DNA of 64,000 nucleotides from Hymenobacter negativus (GCF_016056375.1 NZ_JAEDAE010000007.1:1-64000); one strand, 5' to 3'. Shown: positions 1 through 8,739, numbered from the stretch's first letter. Numbers and translations are program-made. The notes: generated by a model not told the origin, from the sequence alone.

Positions 1-41
1 GGAATAACCGATGCGGCCCCGGCTCCGGCCGGCGACTACAC

Positions 42-77
42 AAAAAAGGCCTTTCCCGCGCGGGAAAGGCCTTTTTT
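42..77. terminator. Bidirectional rho-independent terminator
   Basis: A perfect 36-base palindrome with a GC-rich core, an A-run on its left and a T-run on its right, so it can terminate transcription from either side. It precedes the flavoprotein gene and presumably ends a gene to the left of the window. Confidence 0.85.
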
Positions 78-155
78 GCGTTAAAACCGGCGCATTGCCA
101 CAACCTGCACACCGGCATTGGGGTTAAACCAGCCGGCTACCACCTGTTGCTTATT

Positions 156-1082
156 ATGGAATTGGAATACGATGTGTTGATTATTGGCGCGGGCAGCGCC
201 GGGCTGTCGGCGGCCCTCACGCTGGGGCGCTGCCTGCGGCGGGTACTGGTGGCCGATGGCGGCCCGCCGCGCAACGCGGCCTCGCCCGGCGTGCACGGCT
301 TTCTCACCCGCGACGGCATTCGGCCGGCCGAACTGCTGCGCCTGGGCCAGGAACAATTAGCGCCCTATGAAACCGTAGAAGTGCAGTGCCTCCACATCGA
401 TGCGCTCGCGCGGCAGGGCAAGGGCTTTCGGGCCGTTGGCCACGGCACTGCCGACGATACGCCCATCACCGTGACGGCCCGGCGGGTGCTGCTGGCCACG
501 GGCGTGAGCGACATTTTGCCGCCGCTGCCGGGCTTCCGTGAGCTGTGGGGGCGGGGGGTGCTGCACTGCCCGTATTGCCATGGCTGGGAAGTGCGCAACC
601 AACCGCTGGCCGTGTATGGCCAAGGCCGCACCGTGACGGGCCTGGCCCTGCTGGTGAGCCGCTGGAGCCGCGACGTAATGGTGGTGACCGATGGCCCCGG
701 CCACCTCACGCCCAATGCCCGCCGCCGCCTGCGCCGCGAAAAAATCAGCATTCGGGAGGAGCCCATCACCCGTCTCATCGGGGCCAAAAACGGCGACCTG
801 CGCTGCATCGAATTCGCCAACGGCGACCAGCTGGAGCGGGCCGCGCTATTTCTGCACGCACCCCAGCACCAGCGCACACCGCTGGCCGCTAACCTGGGTG
901 CGCGCCTCACCAGCAAGGGCGCAGTGTGGGTCGATTCCAAGCTTCATACCTCAATCCCTGGCTTGTACGCGGCCGGCGACACCAAACCTGGTACCCAGCA
1001 AGCCCTGCTGGCCGCTGCCGACGGTAACCACGCCGCCATCGTCATCAACGAAAGCCTGACGCGGGAGGAATGCCCCCGATAA
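156..1082 (+). CDS. NAD(P)/FAD-dependent oxidoreductase, thioredoxin-reductase-like
   Basis: A 308-residue flavoprotein of the thioredoxin reductase superfamily. The N-terminus carries the FAD dinucleotide-binding motif IIGAGSAGLSAALTLGR, the middle has a redox pair in HCPYCHGWEV (CxxC), and the C-terminus has the second FAD motif LYAAGDTKPG. Length and layout fit a two-domain TrxR-like enzyme. The CPYCHGWE form occurs in the stand-alone thioredoxin-reductase-like subfamily rather than in classical TrxB, so the electron acceptor is unknown. The ATG at 156 is preferred to a TTG nine bases upstream. The gene stands alone between a terminator and a long inverted repeat that separates it from the convergent sigma-factor gene. 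Confidence 0.85.
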   Translation: MELEYDVLIIGAGSAGLSAALTLGRCLRRVLVADGGPPRNAASPGVHGFLTRDGIRPAELLRLGQEQLAPYETVEVQCLHIDALARQGKGFRAVGHGTADDTPITVTARRVLLATGVSDILPPLPGFRELWGRGVLHCPYCHGWEVRNQPLAVYGQGRTVTGLALLVSRWSRDVMVVTDGPGHLTPNARRRLRREKISIREEPITRLIGAKNGDLRCIEFANGDQLERAALFLHAPQHQRTPLAANLGARLTSKGAVWVDSKLHTSIPGLYAAGDTKPGTQQALLAAADGNHAAIVINESLTREECPR

Positions 1083-1084
1083 TT

Positions 1085-1149
1085 GTAAATGGTTAATTGT
1101 TAATGGGTGACGTGTATTAGCCGCCACCCATTAACAATTAACCATTTAC
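1085..1149. repeat. 24-bp perfect inverted repeat between convergent genes
   Basis: Arms 1085-1108 and 1126-1149 are perfectly complementary, with a 17-nt loop. The arms are AT-rich and built from TTAAT-type words. It lies between the ends of the flavoprotein and sigma-factor genes and could act as a bidirectional terminator. Confidence 0.85.
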
Positions 1150-1159
1150 CACTAAAAAA

Positions 1160-1714
1160 CTACTTCACCATCTGGCCCAGCACGACCAGGGCGGCGCGGG
1201 CGCGGGTTTTCACCGTGGCCAACGGGATGCCGAGCTGCTCAGCCGCTTCTACCTGAGTGCAGCCGCCGAAATAAAGCAGGTCAATCACCTCGCGCTGTTT
1301 GGGCTTGAGCTTGAGGGTGAGCTCGCGCAGGCCAATGTGCTCGGGGTTGAAGGAGGCCGGGGCGTGCGCCCGTTGCGCCCCGCCCACTTCCAGCGGCTTA
1401 GTGCCGCTGTTGAAACGGTGCCGGGGGCTGCGCATGGCATCGATGGCCTGGTTGCAGCACACCCGCACCATCCAGGTAAACAGGCGGCCGCGCGTGGCAT
1501 CGTAGCGGGCTATGCTAAGCCAAACCTTGAGCAAGCCTTCCTGCAGTACATCCTGCGCCAGCGTCTCATCGCGCACCAAGCGGTTGATGACGGTCAGGAG
1601 GTTGCGTGAATACTGGTCGTGTAAGGTCCGCAGGGCTTGCTCGTCGCGCGCTAGCAGGCGTTGCACAAGAATCTCTTCGTCCGTTGCCGGGAGCAACGTC
1701 GGAGTGTTAGTCAT
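1160..1714 (-). CDS. ECF-type RNA polymerase sigma factor
   Basis: A 184-residue sigma-70 family protein. Region 2 is visible as LHDQYSRNLLTVINRLV, then the QDVLQEGLLKVW and GRLFTWMVRVCCNQAID stretches (helices 2.2-2.4); region 4 is LKPKQREVIDLLYFGG followed by the helix-turn-helix TQVEAAEQLGIPLATVKTR. The pattern is closest to the SigK-like group, whose members are normally cotranscribed with an anti-sigma factor. Here no anti-sigma gene follows: downstream is an inverted repeat and a convergent flavoprotein gene. The regulon and the signal are therefore unknown. Confidence 0.88.
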   Translation of the reverse strand: MTNTPTLLPATDEEILVQRLLARDEQALRTLHDQYSRNLLTVINRLVRDETLAQDVLQEGLLKVWLSIARYDATRGRLFTWMVRVCCNQAIDAMRSPRHRFNSGTKPLEVGGAQRAHAPASFNPEHIGLRELTLKLKPKQREVIDLLYFGGCTQVEAAEQLGIPLATVKTRARAALVVLGQMVK

Positions 1715-2130
1715 ACAGGGAAAAAATGAAGATGCCTGGCTAATAGCTTAATAACCGCAGTGCGGGCCAGCCACCGGAGGAGAGATAAGCGGGAAAGAAC
1801 AGTAGTGTATACGTAATAAAGAGGAGCTTAGGGGTGATGAGTTGGTAATAAATAAAGAGCTAATAGGTAATTGAGTGAGAACCTACGGTGCATTCCCAAA
1901 ACCGGATTGACCTAGCGGAGCTTAAAAGTGGGCTGGGGTGCTTTAACCGGAACCAATGGGAATGGATAACATTGTGATTTGTAGCGGTTCGAACTGCCAG
2001 CATTCCGCAGTACAAACTACCATCGCAACCCAATGGTCGACGGGCTACATAAGAAGGCCAAAGCGGGTGGCCTAAATTTCCAGCCGTTGCCTAAGCTCCT
2101 CCGTACACCTTGCTACATCGCCGCTTACTT
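1715..2130. other. Intergenic region, 416 bp
   Basis: Divergent region between the sigma factor (-) and the hydrolase (+). It is more AT-rich than the genes and should hold the promoters of both. I see no full TTTG/TAnnTTTG promoter, no RNA gene and no credible small gene. Confidence 0.5.
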
Positions 2131-2838
2131 ATGTCTCCCACCATCATTGCCCTGCACTACTGGGCCGGCTCCGGCCGCGAGTACGACCTGCTGCGTCCGT
2201 TGCTACCCCAGGCCAACCTGCTGACGCCGGACCTGCCCGGCTTCGGTGCGCAGCCGGTGCCGCCGGGGTTCGACTACTCGGTGCGGGCCTATGCCGACTG
2301 GATAGCGGCCTACACTCAAGAGCAAAAAGTGACGGATTTCACGCTCATCGGGCACAGCATGAGCGGCAAGATGGCTTTGGCGCTGGCCGCCCGCCAGCCG
2401 GCGGGCCTGCGCCGGCTGGTGCTGCTCTCGCCCTCGCCGCCGGCCGGTGAGCCCATGTCGGACAAAGACCGGGCCGCCTTGCTGGCCGCCTATGGCAAGC
2501 GGGAGGAAGCCGAAAAGACCTTCCATAAAATTACCCGCCAGCCCCTACCTGCCGCCGTGCGCTCCCAGGTAATTGCCGATAACCTGCGCAGCACCGAAGC
2601 CGCCTGGGCTACCTGGCTGTTGCAAGGGGCTCGCGAAGACATCAGCGCCCTGATGCCGCAGCTGCGCGTGCCATGCCACCTGCTGGTGGGCGACGGCGAC
2701 ACGTCCATCACGCCCGATTCGCAGCGTCGCCTCACGCTGCCGCTGCTGCCGGCCGGTACCCCGTTTGAAGTGGTGCCAAATACCGGTCACCTGCTGCCGC
2801 TGGAAGCCGCCGCCGAGGTGCGGCGGGCGCTGGGTTGA
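2131..2838 (+). CDS. Alpha/beta-fold hydrolase
   Basis: A 235-residue alpha/beta hydrolase. The nucleophile elbow is GHSMSG (Ser), an oxyanion-region HYWAGSG lies near the N-terminus, the acid is probably in LVGDGDTSI, and the catalytic His is in NTGHLLPLE. No signal peptide, so it is cytoplasmic. The ATG at 2131 is preferred to a TTG at 2110. The substrate cannot be assigned; the family includes esterases, haloperoxidase-like enzymes and C-C hydrolases. It is followed by an inverted repeat and the convergent patatin gene. Confidence 0.82.
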   Translation: MSPTIIALHYWAGSGREYDLLRPLLPQANLLTPDLPGFGAQPVPPGFDYSVRAYADWIAAYTQEQKVTDFTLIGHSMSGKMALALAARQPAGLRRLVLLSPSPPAGEPMSDKDRAALLAAYGKREEAEKTFHKITRQPLPAAVRSQVIADNLRSTEAAWATWLLQGAREDISALMPQLRVPCHLLVGDGDTSITPDSQRRLTLPLLPAGTPFEVVPNTGHLLPLEAAAEVRRALG

Positions 2839-2850
2839 GAACAACGGATA

Positions 2851-2921
2851 TTCCGACCAAAGGGAGGAATCTGAGCAAAACCATTAAATAGGAATGCTCA
2901 AATTCCTCCCTTTGGTCAGAA
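2851..2921. repeat. 27-bp inverted repeat between convergent genes
   Basis: Arms 2851-2877 and 2895-2921 match at 25 of 27 positions, with a 17-nt loop. It lies just after the hydrolase stop and before the stop of the convergent patatin gene, the place expected for a shared terminator. Confidence 0.8.
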
Positions 2922-2947
2922 TGACGCTTTGGGTTGGATTCAGCTTT

Positions 2948-5257
2948 CTACTCCAGCGCCCGGCTGCGGAACAGCAGGTAGCCGAGGTGGCCGTAAATAC
3001 CAAACCGCTCGGCGGGGTCGTCGTAGAAGCGGGCGTGCAGAGCCAGCGGCCCCACCGGCGTCTGGAAGATGAGGCCGGTGCTGGCTGTCACGCGGGGCCG
3101 GTCGAAGCCCGACTGGCGCACGGCTTGCTGCAGGTCGCCCTGTTTCAGGGGCTGGCCGTTGAGGTGCACATATAGCTCGGTGCGCCACTCCAGCTTTTTG
3201 AGGAAGGGCTGGGTGTAGCGCAGGCCCACGGCCGCGTAGCGCGCCGAGCGGTAAGAGTCCAGAAACAGCGTGCGCGAATCGGGCAGCGGTGCAAACACCG
3301 GCGCCATGGTTTGCGACGAGCGGTAGTTGGTGAACGTGGGCTGGCTGCTGGCCATCAGCTCGCCAAAATAGCCCCAGGCGTGGCGGTCGCCTTTTAGCGT
3401 GAAATAGCGCTCCACGGTGGCCCGGAACTGCAGCCACTCGCGGTGCTGCGAGCTGCCCGGCTGCTGGGCCGTGGAGCCCGGCGTGTAGTCCGACGAGCCC
3501 GTGACGCCGCGCAGCGTGTACACGTAGCGGTGGCCACTGGTGGAGTACTGTTTGCGGTTCAGGGTGTTGCGGGCCAGGCGCAAGGCTGCAGTAGCACCGC
3601 GAAACACGGTGGCATCGAGCACGTCGGAAGTGTTGATTTCCTTGGAATTAGTGTACTCGTCTTTGGTTACGAAGGTAGCCAGGTCGAGCAGCAGCCGGCT
3701 GCGAAACGTGGGGCTGACGCCAAACTGCCCGCCCAGCTTGGTGTCCTGCTGCCGCACCTGGGTGTTGATAACATCGCGCCCCAGCACGCCGCCCGTGTTC
3801 TGGTAATCCCACTGATTGTACGTGATTTCGGGCTCGAAGAAAAAGGGTATCCGCGCCGGAACATTGATGCGAAACGAGCCGTGCGCGCCGTTGTAAAAGC
3901 GGCCCAGGCTCACGTCGGCAGAGGCGGTGTAGAGCAGCCGGCGCAGGTAGCGGAATTCGAGCCCGAAAAACAGGTTGTCGATGGGCCGGTTGCTGAGCAC
4001 GAAGCCGACCTCGGTGCTCACGTTGTTGTTGCGCTGGGCATCGACGCTGAAAATGTAGCCCTTGCGCGCTGCATCGTAGCGAATGCGCGGGTAGATGTTC
4101 TTGAAATAGTCGTCGGCGGCCAGTCGGTAGTAGCCTTCCTCGATGTCATCGAGCGAATACTCGCGGCCCGAACGCGGAAAGAAGCGGGCGGCGTAGTCGT
4201 TCTGGTCGGGCCGCAGGCCGCGCACCTGCACCTCAATAAAGCGCGGCTTGGGCGCCAGGCCCTGAAACGCCAGCCGCCGTTGCTGCAAGCTCGTCGAATC
4301 GACGCGTCGGCTGATGCGGGCCTTGATTTTTTCCATGTTGCGGCGTGCGGCCGTGTCACCTTCGGCAATGAAGTCCTTCACCCGGTCGAAATCGCCCACG
4401 CCCATGCCGTCCAAGTCGGGCTGAATGTAGATGCCGTTTTTGCCTACGCTGCCCGTGTCGGCCACACTGGTGCCCAGGAAGGCCACGGTGCTGGCCAGCA
4501 ACTGGTCGTCGTTTTTGGGGTATTTCTTGAAGGCCACGTCGCCCACGTTCACCCCGATGATAATGTCCGGGGCGAAGGTTTTCTTCATGGTGTTGGTGGG
4601 GAAGTTGTCGTACACCGCGCCGTCGTAGTAATACTTGCCGTCGAGGTTGCGGATGGGCCGGAACGCCAGCGGAAACGACATGGAGTTGCGAATGGCATCG
4701 GACAACGTCCCGCTTTTCTGCTCCACCACCTGCCGCGTAAATACCTCCGAGGCCATGCAGCGGAAGGGCACGAACAGCTTATCGAAGTCGTAGTTGGCGC
4801 TGGCCGAGGCCGGGGCCAGCAGGCGGGCCAGGGCCAGGTTCAGGTTCAAATCGTTCACTAGGTTGGTGCTGATGCGGGCCTTGAACGTGGAATCGATGGC
4901 AATGCCCAGGCGCAGGGCCGAAGGCGAGGGTTCGGCAGTGAGGAAGTTGAACGTTTTGCTTTCCAAAGGCTTGCCCGACGTCCAGCGCTGGAATTCGGGG
5001 CTGAGTACAATCTGCTCAATCTCCTCGGGCGAGTAGCCGGCTGCGTACATGCCGCCAATCACCGCGCCCATGCTCGTGCCCACGATGTAGTCGATGGGAA
5101 TGTGGTTTTTCTCCAGCTGCTTGAGCACGCCCACGTGCGCCAGGCCTTTGGCCCCGCCACCGCTGAGCACGAGGCCCACTTTCTGGGCCGAAACAGTGAA
5201 AACAGAAAATGCCGCCAGCAGCAAAGCCAGTGGTAAACGAGTGCAGAAGTGACGCAT
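2948..5257 (-). CDS. Patatin-like phospholipase fused to POTRA and BamA-type barrel
   Basis: A 769-residue protein that starts with a signal peptide ending in TVSAQ. The patatin domain follows at once: VLSGGGAKGLAHVGVL (oxyanion loop), IVGTSMGAVIGG (GxSxG Ser) and YYYDGAVYDNFP (catalytic Asp as DGA). A POTRA-like segment (PRFIEVQVRGL onward) then leads into a long beta-rich C-terminus of the Omp85/BamA type. This resembles the PlpD-type autotransporter layout (type Vd), predicting an outer-membrane barrel with an associated lipase. The ATG at 5257 is chosen because the longer frame adds a charged, non-signal extension of 33 residues. The gene stands alone. Confidence 0.88.
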   Translation of the reverse strand: MRHFCTRLPLALLLAAFSVFTVSAQKVGLVLSGGGAKGLAHVGVLKQLEKNHIPIDYIVGTSMGAVIGGMYAAGYSPEEIEQIVLSPEFQRWTSGKPLESKTFNFLTAEPSPSALRLGIAIDSTFKARISTNLVNDLNLNLALARLLAPASASANYDFDKLFVPFRCMASEVFTRQVVEQKSGTLSDAIRNSMSFPLAFRPIRNLDGKYYYDGAVYDNFPTNTMKKTFAPDIIIGVNVGDVAFKKYPKNDDQLLASTVAFLGTSVADTGSVGKNGIYIQPDLDGMGVGDFDRVKDFIAEGDTAARRNMEKIKARISRRVDSTSLQQRRLAFQGLAPKPRFIEVQVRGLRPDQNDYAARFFPRSGREYSLDDIEEGYYRLAADDYFKNIYPRIRYDAARKGYIFSVDAQRNNNVSTEVGFVLSNRPIDNLFFGLEFRYLRRLLYTASADVSLGRFYNGAHGSFRINVPARIPFFFEPEITYNQWDYQNTGGVLGRDVINTQVRQQDTKLGGQFGVSPTFRSRLLLDLATFVTKDEYTNSKEINTSDVLDATVFRGATAALRLARNTLNRKQYSTSGHRYVYTLRGVTGSSDYTPGSTAQQPGSSQHREWLQFRATVERYFTLKGDRHAWGYFGELMASSQPTFTNYRSSQTMAPVFAPLPDSRTLFLDSYRSARYAAVGLRYTQPFLKKLEWRTELYVHLNGQPLKQGDLQQAVRQSGFDRPRVTASTGLIFQTPVGPLALHARFYDDPAERFGIYGHLGYLLFRSRALE

Positions 5258-5488
5258 AGAAGGCCGTAAATAACCAGCGCCAGAACTGCGCCGCTGCCGC
5301 TGGTACGCCGGGCCGGGCCGCCGGGTTTTTTCGGGGCCGGCGGCCGATGGTTTCACGTCCTTTACCGTCGAGTAAAAGCGTTATAATTAGGCGGTATGGC
5401 AAGAGTTTTCATTCCGATGTAGGAGGGGCCTGGGTCAAAACGTGCAAACGACTTACTCCAGATTCCTCCTGCGCCGGAACGACAAATG

Positions 5489-6151
5489 CTACGCCGCCTG
5501 GTAGCCAATGCCGCGCACGGTTTGCAGAAAATCGGGCGGGGCAAAACGGGCCAGGGCCTTGCGCACGTTCATGATGTGCACGTCGATGTAGTTAGAGCCC
5601 TCCGTGCCCTTGCCGATGTGTGCGCCCAGCTGCTCGCGGGTGAGGGGCTGGCCCCGGTGCCGCAGCAAGTGGTGCAGCAGGTCGAACTGCGAGCGGCTCA
5701 GGTCCACGGCATCCGAACCGTGGCGCAGGCGGCGGGCGGCCAAATCCAGCTCAAACCCGGCCCCGAAGCGGATGCGCGGCCGGGGCCGTCCAAACCGCTG
5801 ACGGGCAATGCTGCGCAGCCGCCGCTCCAGCTCAAGCAGCGAGGTGGAGCGGGCCACGCAGTCGTCGGCCCCGGCGGCGAAGCCGTGCAGGCGGTCCTGC
5901 ACCGCATCGGTGGCCATGAGAAGGATAAAGGAAGCCCGCGTGCCGCGCCGCTGGGCTTCGTAAAGCAGCGTCATCCCGTCGCCGTCGGGCAGGTTTTGGG
6001 CCAGCAGCACAAATTCGTAGTGGCGGGCGGCCAGCTTGGCCGTGGCGGCGGCCAGGGTAGGGGCGAGGTCGGTGACGTAGCCGGCGCGCTGCAAAAACCG
6101 CTGCACGGAATTGCGGCGCGTGTCGTGGGCTTCGATGATGAGAATAGCCAT
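5489..6151 (-). CDS. OmpR-type response regulator with degenerate receiver
   Basis: A 220-residue protein with a receiver-like N-terminus and an OmpR-type winged helix C-terminus (SRSQFDLLHHLLRHRGQPLT ... VRKALARF ... VRGIGYQAA). It aligns without gaps to the response regulator at 8740-9414, and the diagnostic receiver positions are all changed: acidic pair D8/D9 becomes A8/H9, phospho-acceptor D51 becomes A51 (VLLAQNLPDGDG), T79 becomes M79, and K101 becomes R101. It is therefore unlikely to be phosphorylated in the usual way, while DNA binding looks intact. It lies 7 nt after the adaptor gene, so the two are cotranscribed. ATG at 6151. Confidence 0.88.
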   Translation of the reverse strand: MAILIIEAHDTRRNSVQRFLQRAGYVTDLAPTLAAATAKLAARHYEFVLLAQNLPDGDGMTLLYEAQRRGTRASFILLMATDAVQDRLHGFAAGADDCVARSTSLLELERRLRSIARQRFGRPRPRIRFGAGFELDLAARRLRHGSDAVDLSRSQFDLLHHLLRHRGQPLTREQLGAHIGKGTEGSNYIDVHIMNVRKALARFAPPDFLQTVRGIGYQAA

Positions 6152-6158
6152 GCCGCGC

Positions 6159-7067
6159 TTAGTTGGTGGAAGTGGCCAGCACGCGCACCTGGGCATGCAT
6201 GCCGGGTTTGAGCAGGTGGCCGGGATTGGGCAGCGTGCAGCGCACCTTCATCACCTTGCTGTCGTGGTCAAGCACATGAAATACCTGATTGATGCGCCCT
6301 TGCAGGGGTTGGTCGGGGTAGCTCAGCGTGGTAATTTCCACGGCCTGGCCCCGGCGTACCTGCGCCAGGTCCGACTCGAACACGTTGGCCATCACCCACA
6401 CGCTGTCGAGGTTGGCCACGGTGAAGGCAGCCGGCACGTTGGCGGCGTTGAAGCGCAGGCCCGCCGCCAGGTTTTTCTCGATAACGTAGCCCGCTACGGG
6501 CGCTTTCAGCTCGTACTTTCCGCCCTGGGCCATGCCGTAGGTGTCGAGCTGGCGGTGGTTGCGGGTGGCGGTGCCGGTGGCGCGGGCTAGCTCGGCGCGG
6601 GCCCGGAATACGTCCTGCTCGGCGGCGAGGCCGTTTTGGAGCAGCTCTTCGGTCACGGCCAGGTTCTTGCGGGCCACGGCCAGCTCGGCGGTGCCGGCGG
6701 TGCTTTGGTTTTGCAGCTCCGCAATTTCAGCGCTTTGCAGCACGGCCAGCACCTGGCCCTTTTTCACTTCGTCGCCCAGGTCCACGCCCACGCGCAGCAC
6801 CTGCCCGCCCACGCGCGGAAACACCCGCGCCGTGCGGTTGGCATCGGCCGCAATTTCCCCGCTCAGCACGAGTCCTTCCGGGGCGGCTTCGGTGGCAGTT
6901 TTCAGTTGGGTTACGACGGCCTGCGGCGCGGGCTCATCAAGGACATCCGCATCGGAAGGGGTGCAGGCAGTGAAAAACAGCAACCCCAGTACAGCCGTGA
7001 AAGCAAAGGCTTTTTCGGAATAATGGGCGCCCCGACGGGACGCGGGTGACTGGTTTGGTAGCTTCAT
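6159..7067 (-). CDS. RND efflux periplasmic adaptor, C-terminally short
   Basis: A 302-residue membrane fusion protein of the HlyD/CusB type. A lipobox (LLFFTACTP, Cys acylated) is followed by the lipoyl-like half GEIAADANRTARVFPRVGG, an alpha-hairpin (about residues 105-165), the second lipoyl half ELKAPVAGYVIEKN, and the beta-barrel segment ending LLKPGMHAQVRVLATSTN. The membrane-proximal domain that normally follows for some 60-80 residues is missing. No RND pump or outer-membrane channel gene is nearby, which is unusual. A degenerate response regulator follows after 7 nt. It may serve a pump encoded elsewhere or be an operon remnant. Confidence 0.85.
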   Translation of the reverse strand: MKLPNQSPASRRGAHYSEKAFAFTAVLGLLFFTACTPSDADVLDEPAPQAVVTQLKTATEAAPEGLVLSGEIAADANRTARVFPRVGGQVLRVGVDLGDEVKKGQVLAVLQSAEIAELQNQSTAGTAELAVARKNLAVTEELLQNGLAAEQDVFRARAELARATGTATRNHRQLDTYGMAQGGKYELKAPVAGYVIEKNLAAGLRFNAANVPAAFTVANLDSVWVMANVFESDLAQVRRGQAVEITTLSYPDQPLQGRINQVFHVLDHDSKVMKVRCTLPNPGHLLKPGMHAQVRVLATSTN

Positions 7068-7156
7068 GGCAGTGCAGCAGTTAGTGAATCTGCTGCAAGG
7101 CTACCGGCAGGTCATTAGAATACGATTAGAAAACAGGAACGGGATTTTTAAGCAGA

Positions 7157-7250
7157 ACGTCATGCCGAGTGCAGTCGAAGCATCTCTACCGCGTGACTAA
7201 TTGATTTTAGTACTGCGGTAGAGATGCTTCGACTGCGCTCGGCATGACGT
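7157..7250. repeat. 36-bp inverted repeat, family 2 (GTCATGCCGAG type)
   Basis: Arms 7157-7192 and 7215-7250 differ at one position (G-T). The arm reads outward as ACGTCATGCCGAG then GCAGTCGAAGCATCTCTACC. Related copies occur at 11766-11848 and, decayed, at 14901-15011. It separates the adaptor gene from the upstream histidine kinase gene on the same strand. Confidence 0.9.
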
Positions 7251-7271
7251 CTGGTTATTCAAAAAACCGCG

Positions 7272-8639
7272 CTACGCAGTGGGCAGGCGCACCAGCGCCG
7301 TGGTGCCGTGGCCCAGCTGCGAGGTCAGCTCCAACTCTCCGCCGTGCTGCTCAATAATTTTGCGGGCCAATGGCAGGCCCACGCCGTGCCCGGCCACCGG
7401 CCGCGCGTTGCCGGCCCGGAAAAACGGCTGGAACACCTGCGGCAAATCCGTTTCTGCAATGCCAATGCCCTCGTCCCGAATGCGCAGGCGCACGCCGCCG
7501 GGCTCGTATTCCAGGTCGACGGCCACGGGCCGGGGCTCCGAGTATTTCAGGGCGTTTTCGAGCAGGTTGACAAGGGCGCGGCTGAGCAGGGCGCGGTTGC
7601 CGGTAAGCTCCAGCTGCTCGGGCTCGGCGGGGAGACAGCCGGTGTGCAGGTGCAGGCGCGGGCGCTGAGCCGGGTCGATGGCGGCGCAGGCTTCGGCCAG
7701 CAGCTCGTCTACCCGGATGCGGGTGTCGTGCTCGGGCAGCGGGGTTTCGGCCTGGGCCAATTCCAGCAGGTGGTTGAGCAGGGCATTGAGCTGAGTGAGG
7801 TCGGTGAGCAGGGCGTGCAGCGCGGCGCGGTAGGCGGCGGGCTCCCGCTCGCGGGCCAGCGCCAGCTGCGCCTCGCCGATGCTGGCGGCCAGCGGCGTGC
7901 GCAGCTCGTGCGAGGCGTTGCGCACAAAGGCGCGCTGGCCGTCGAAGCTGCTTTCGAGGCGGTCGAGCAGGCGGTTGAAAGTGTGGGCCAGGCGCGACAG
8001 TTCGTCGCGCTCGCGGCCCGAGAGGTTTTCGGCCACGCGCCGGTGCAGGTCGTGGGCCGAGATGCTATCCATCTGGTCGTTCAGGGCCGCGATGGGGGCC
8101 AGCGCCCGCCCCGCGAACAGCCGCCCGGCCCCGTAAATCAGCAGCAGGCTAAGCACGAAAATCGTGGCCATAATCGTGGCCAGGTATTGTAGCCTGGCCT
8201 CGCCGCGGATGTTTTCGGCCCCGGCCACCACCACGTACTGGCCCTGGTTGTCGCGGTAAAAAATGCCCACCGCTTCGCGCGAGCCATCCTCAAAATACTC
8301 CTCGTGGCCCTGCCGAATGCGGGCCAGCACGTCGGGCGGCACCTCCAGGCGGGCATCCTCCCGCACAAAGCGCACCTCGTCCCGGGCATCGTAGAGTTGA
8401 ATAATCTCCTCCGGCAGCGTGCGCTGAAACTGTTTCTGAAACGCCTGGAACGCCGAACTGCGCAGCTCATCCTTTTCCAGGTAGATGTAGGCCGCCACCA
8501 CCGCCCGCTCGCGCAGGCGCTGCCGGAAATCGCGCCGGCTGTAGTCGGCTTGGAGCAGAAAAGCCGTGGTGAGCACCCCTAACAGAATAAAGGCCACCAC
8601 GCCCACGAAGAGCCAGGTCAGGCGGTTGCGGATGGTCAT
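7272..8639 (-). CDS. Sensor histidine kinase
   Basis: A 455-residue membrane kinase. TM1 is at about residues 10-30, a periplasmic sensor of some 120 residues follows, TM2 is at about 152-172, then HAMP (to about 225), HisKA with phospho-acceptor H244 in NASHELRTPLA, and HATPase with N-box NLLENALKYS, G1 RDEGIGI, F-box FQPFFRAG and G2 HGVGLPLARKI. It follows the response regulator at 8740-9414 on the same strand with a 100-nt gap and is its likely partner. The signal is not evident; the neighbouring RND adaptor suggests an envelope or metal stress, but this is inference. Confidence 0.92.
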   Translation of the reverse strand: MTIRNRLTWLFVGVVAFILLGVLTTAFLLQADYSRRDFRQRLRERAVVAAYIYLEKDELRSSAFQAFQKQFQRTLPEEIIQLYDARDEVRFVREDARLEVPPDVLARIRQGHEEYFEDGSREAVGIFYRDNQGQYVVVAGAENIRGEARLQYLATIMATIFVLSLLLIYGAGRLFAGRALAPIAALNDQMDSISAHDLHRRVAENLSGRERDELSRLAHTFNRLLDRLESSFDGQRAFVRNASHELRTPLAASIGEAQLALAREREPAAYRAALHALLTDLTQLNALLNHLLELAQAETPLPEHDTRIRVDELLAEACAAIDPAQRPRLHLHTGCLPAEPEQLELTGNRALLSRALVNLLENALKYSEPRPVAVDLEYEPGGVRLRIRDEGIGIAETDLPQVFQPFFRAGNARPVAGHGVGLPLARKIIEQHGGELELTSQLGHGTTALVRLPTA

Positions 8640-8671
8640 TGAGAAGGGTTGAGGGTTAAGTTTTGAATTTA

Positions 8672-8704
8672 TCTGTCATTCTGAGCGCAGCGAAGGATGA
8701 CAGA
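8672..8704. repeat. Short hairpin, family 1 (TGTCATnCTGAGCG type)
   Basis: Arms 8672-8679 and 8697-8704 (TCTGTCAT/ATGACAGA) flank the family-1 core CTGAGCGCAGCGAAGG. It appears to be a shortened version of the larger elements at 10904-11005 and 17049-17130. It lies between the response regulator and kinase genes. Confidence 0.65.
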
Positions 8705-8739
8705 CGGATGGCAGGCAAATCCAAACGTTCACAAAAAAG

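Noticed and set aside
2033..2224. Small open frame upstream of and overlapping the hydrolase
   Set aside because: It overlaps the true start of the hydrolase in another frame and has no recognisable sequence.
2940..4861. Long open frames on the plus strand opposite the patatin gene
   Set aside because: They are antisense frames in GC-rich coding DNA; the minus-strand product has signal peptide, catalytic and barrel motifs, while the plus-strand translations have none.
7157..7250. Long inverted repeats considered as insertion-sequence ends
   Set aside because: The space between arms is only 15-40 nt with no transposase gene and no evident target duplication; better described as hairpin elements.
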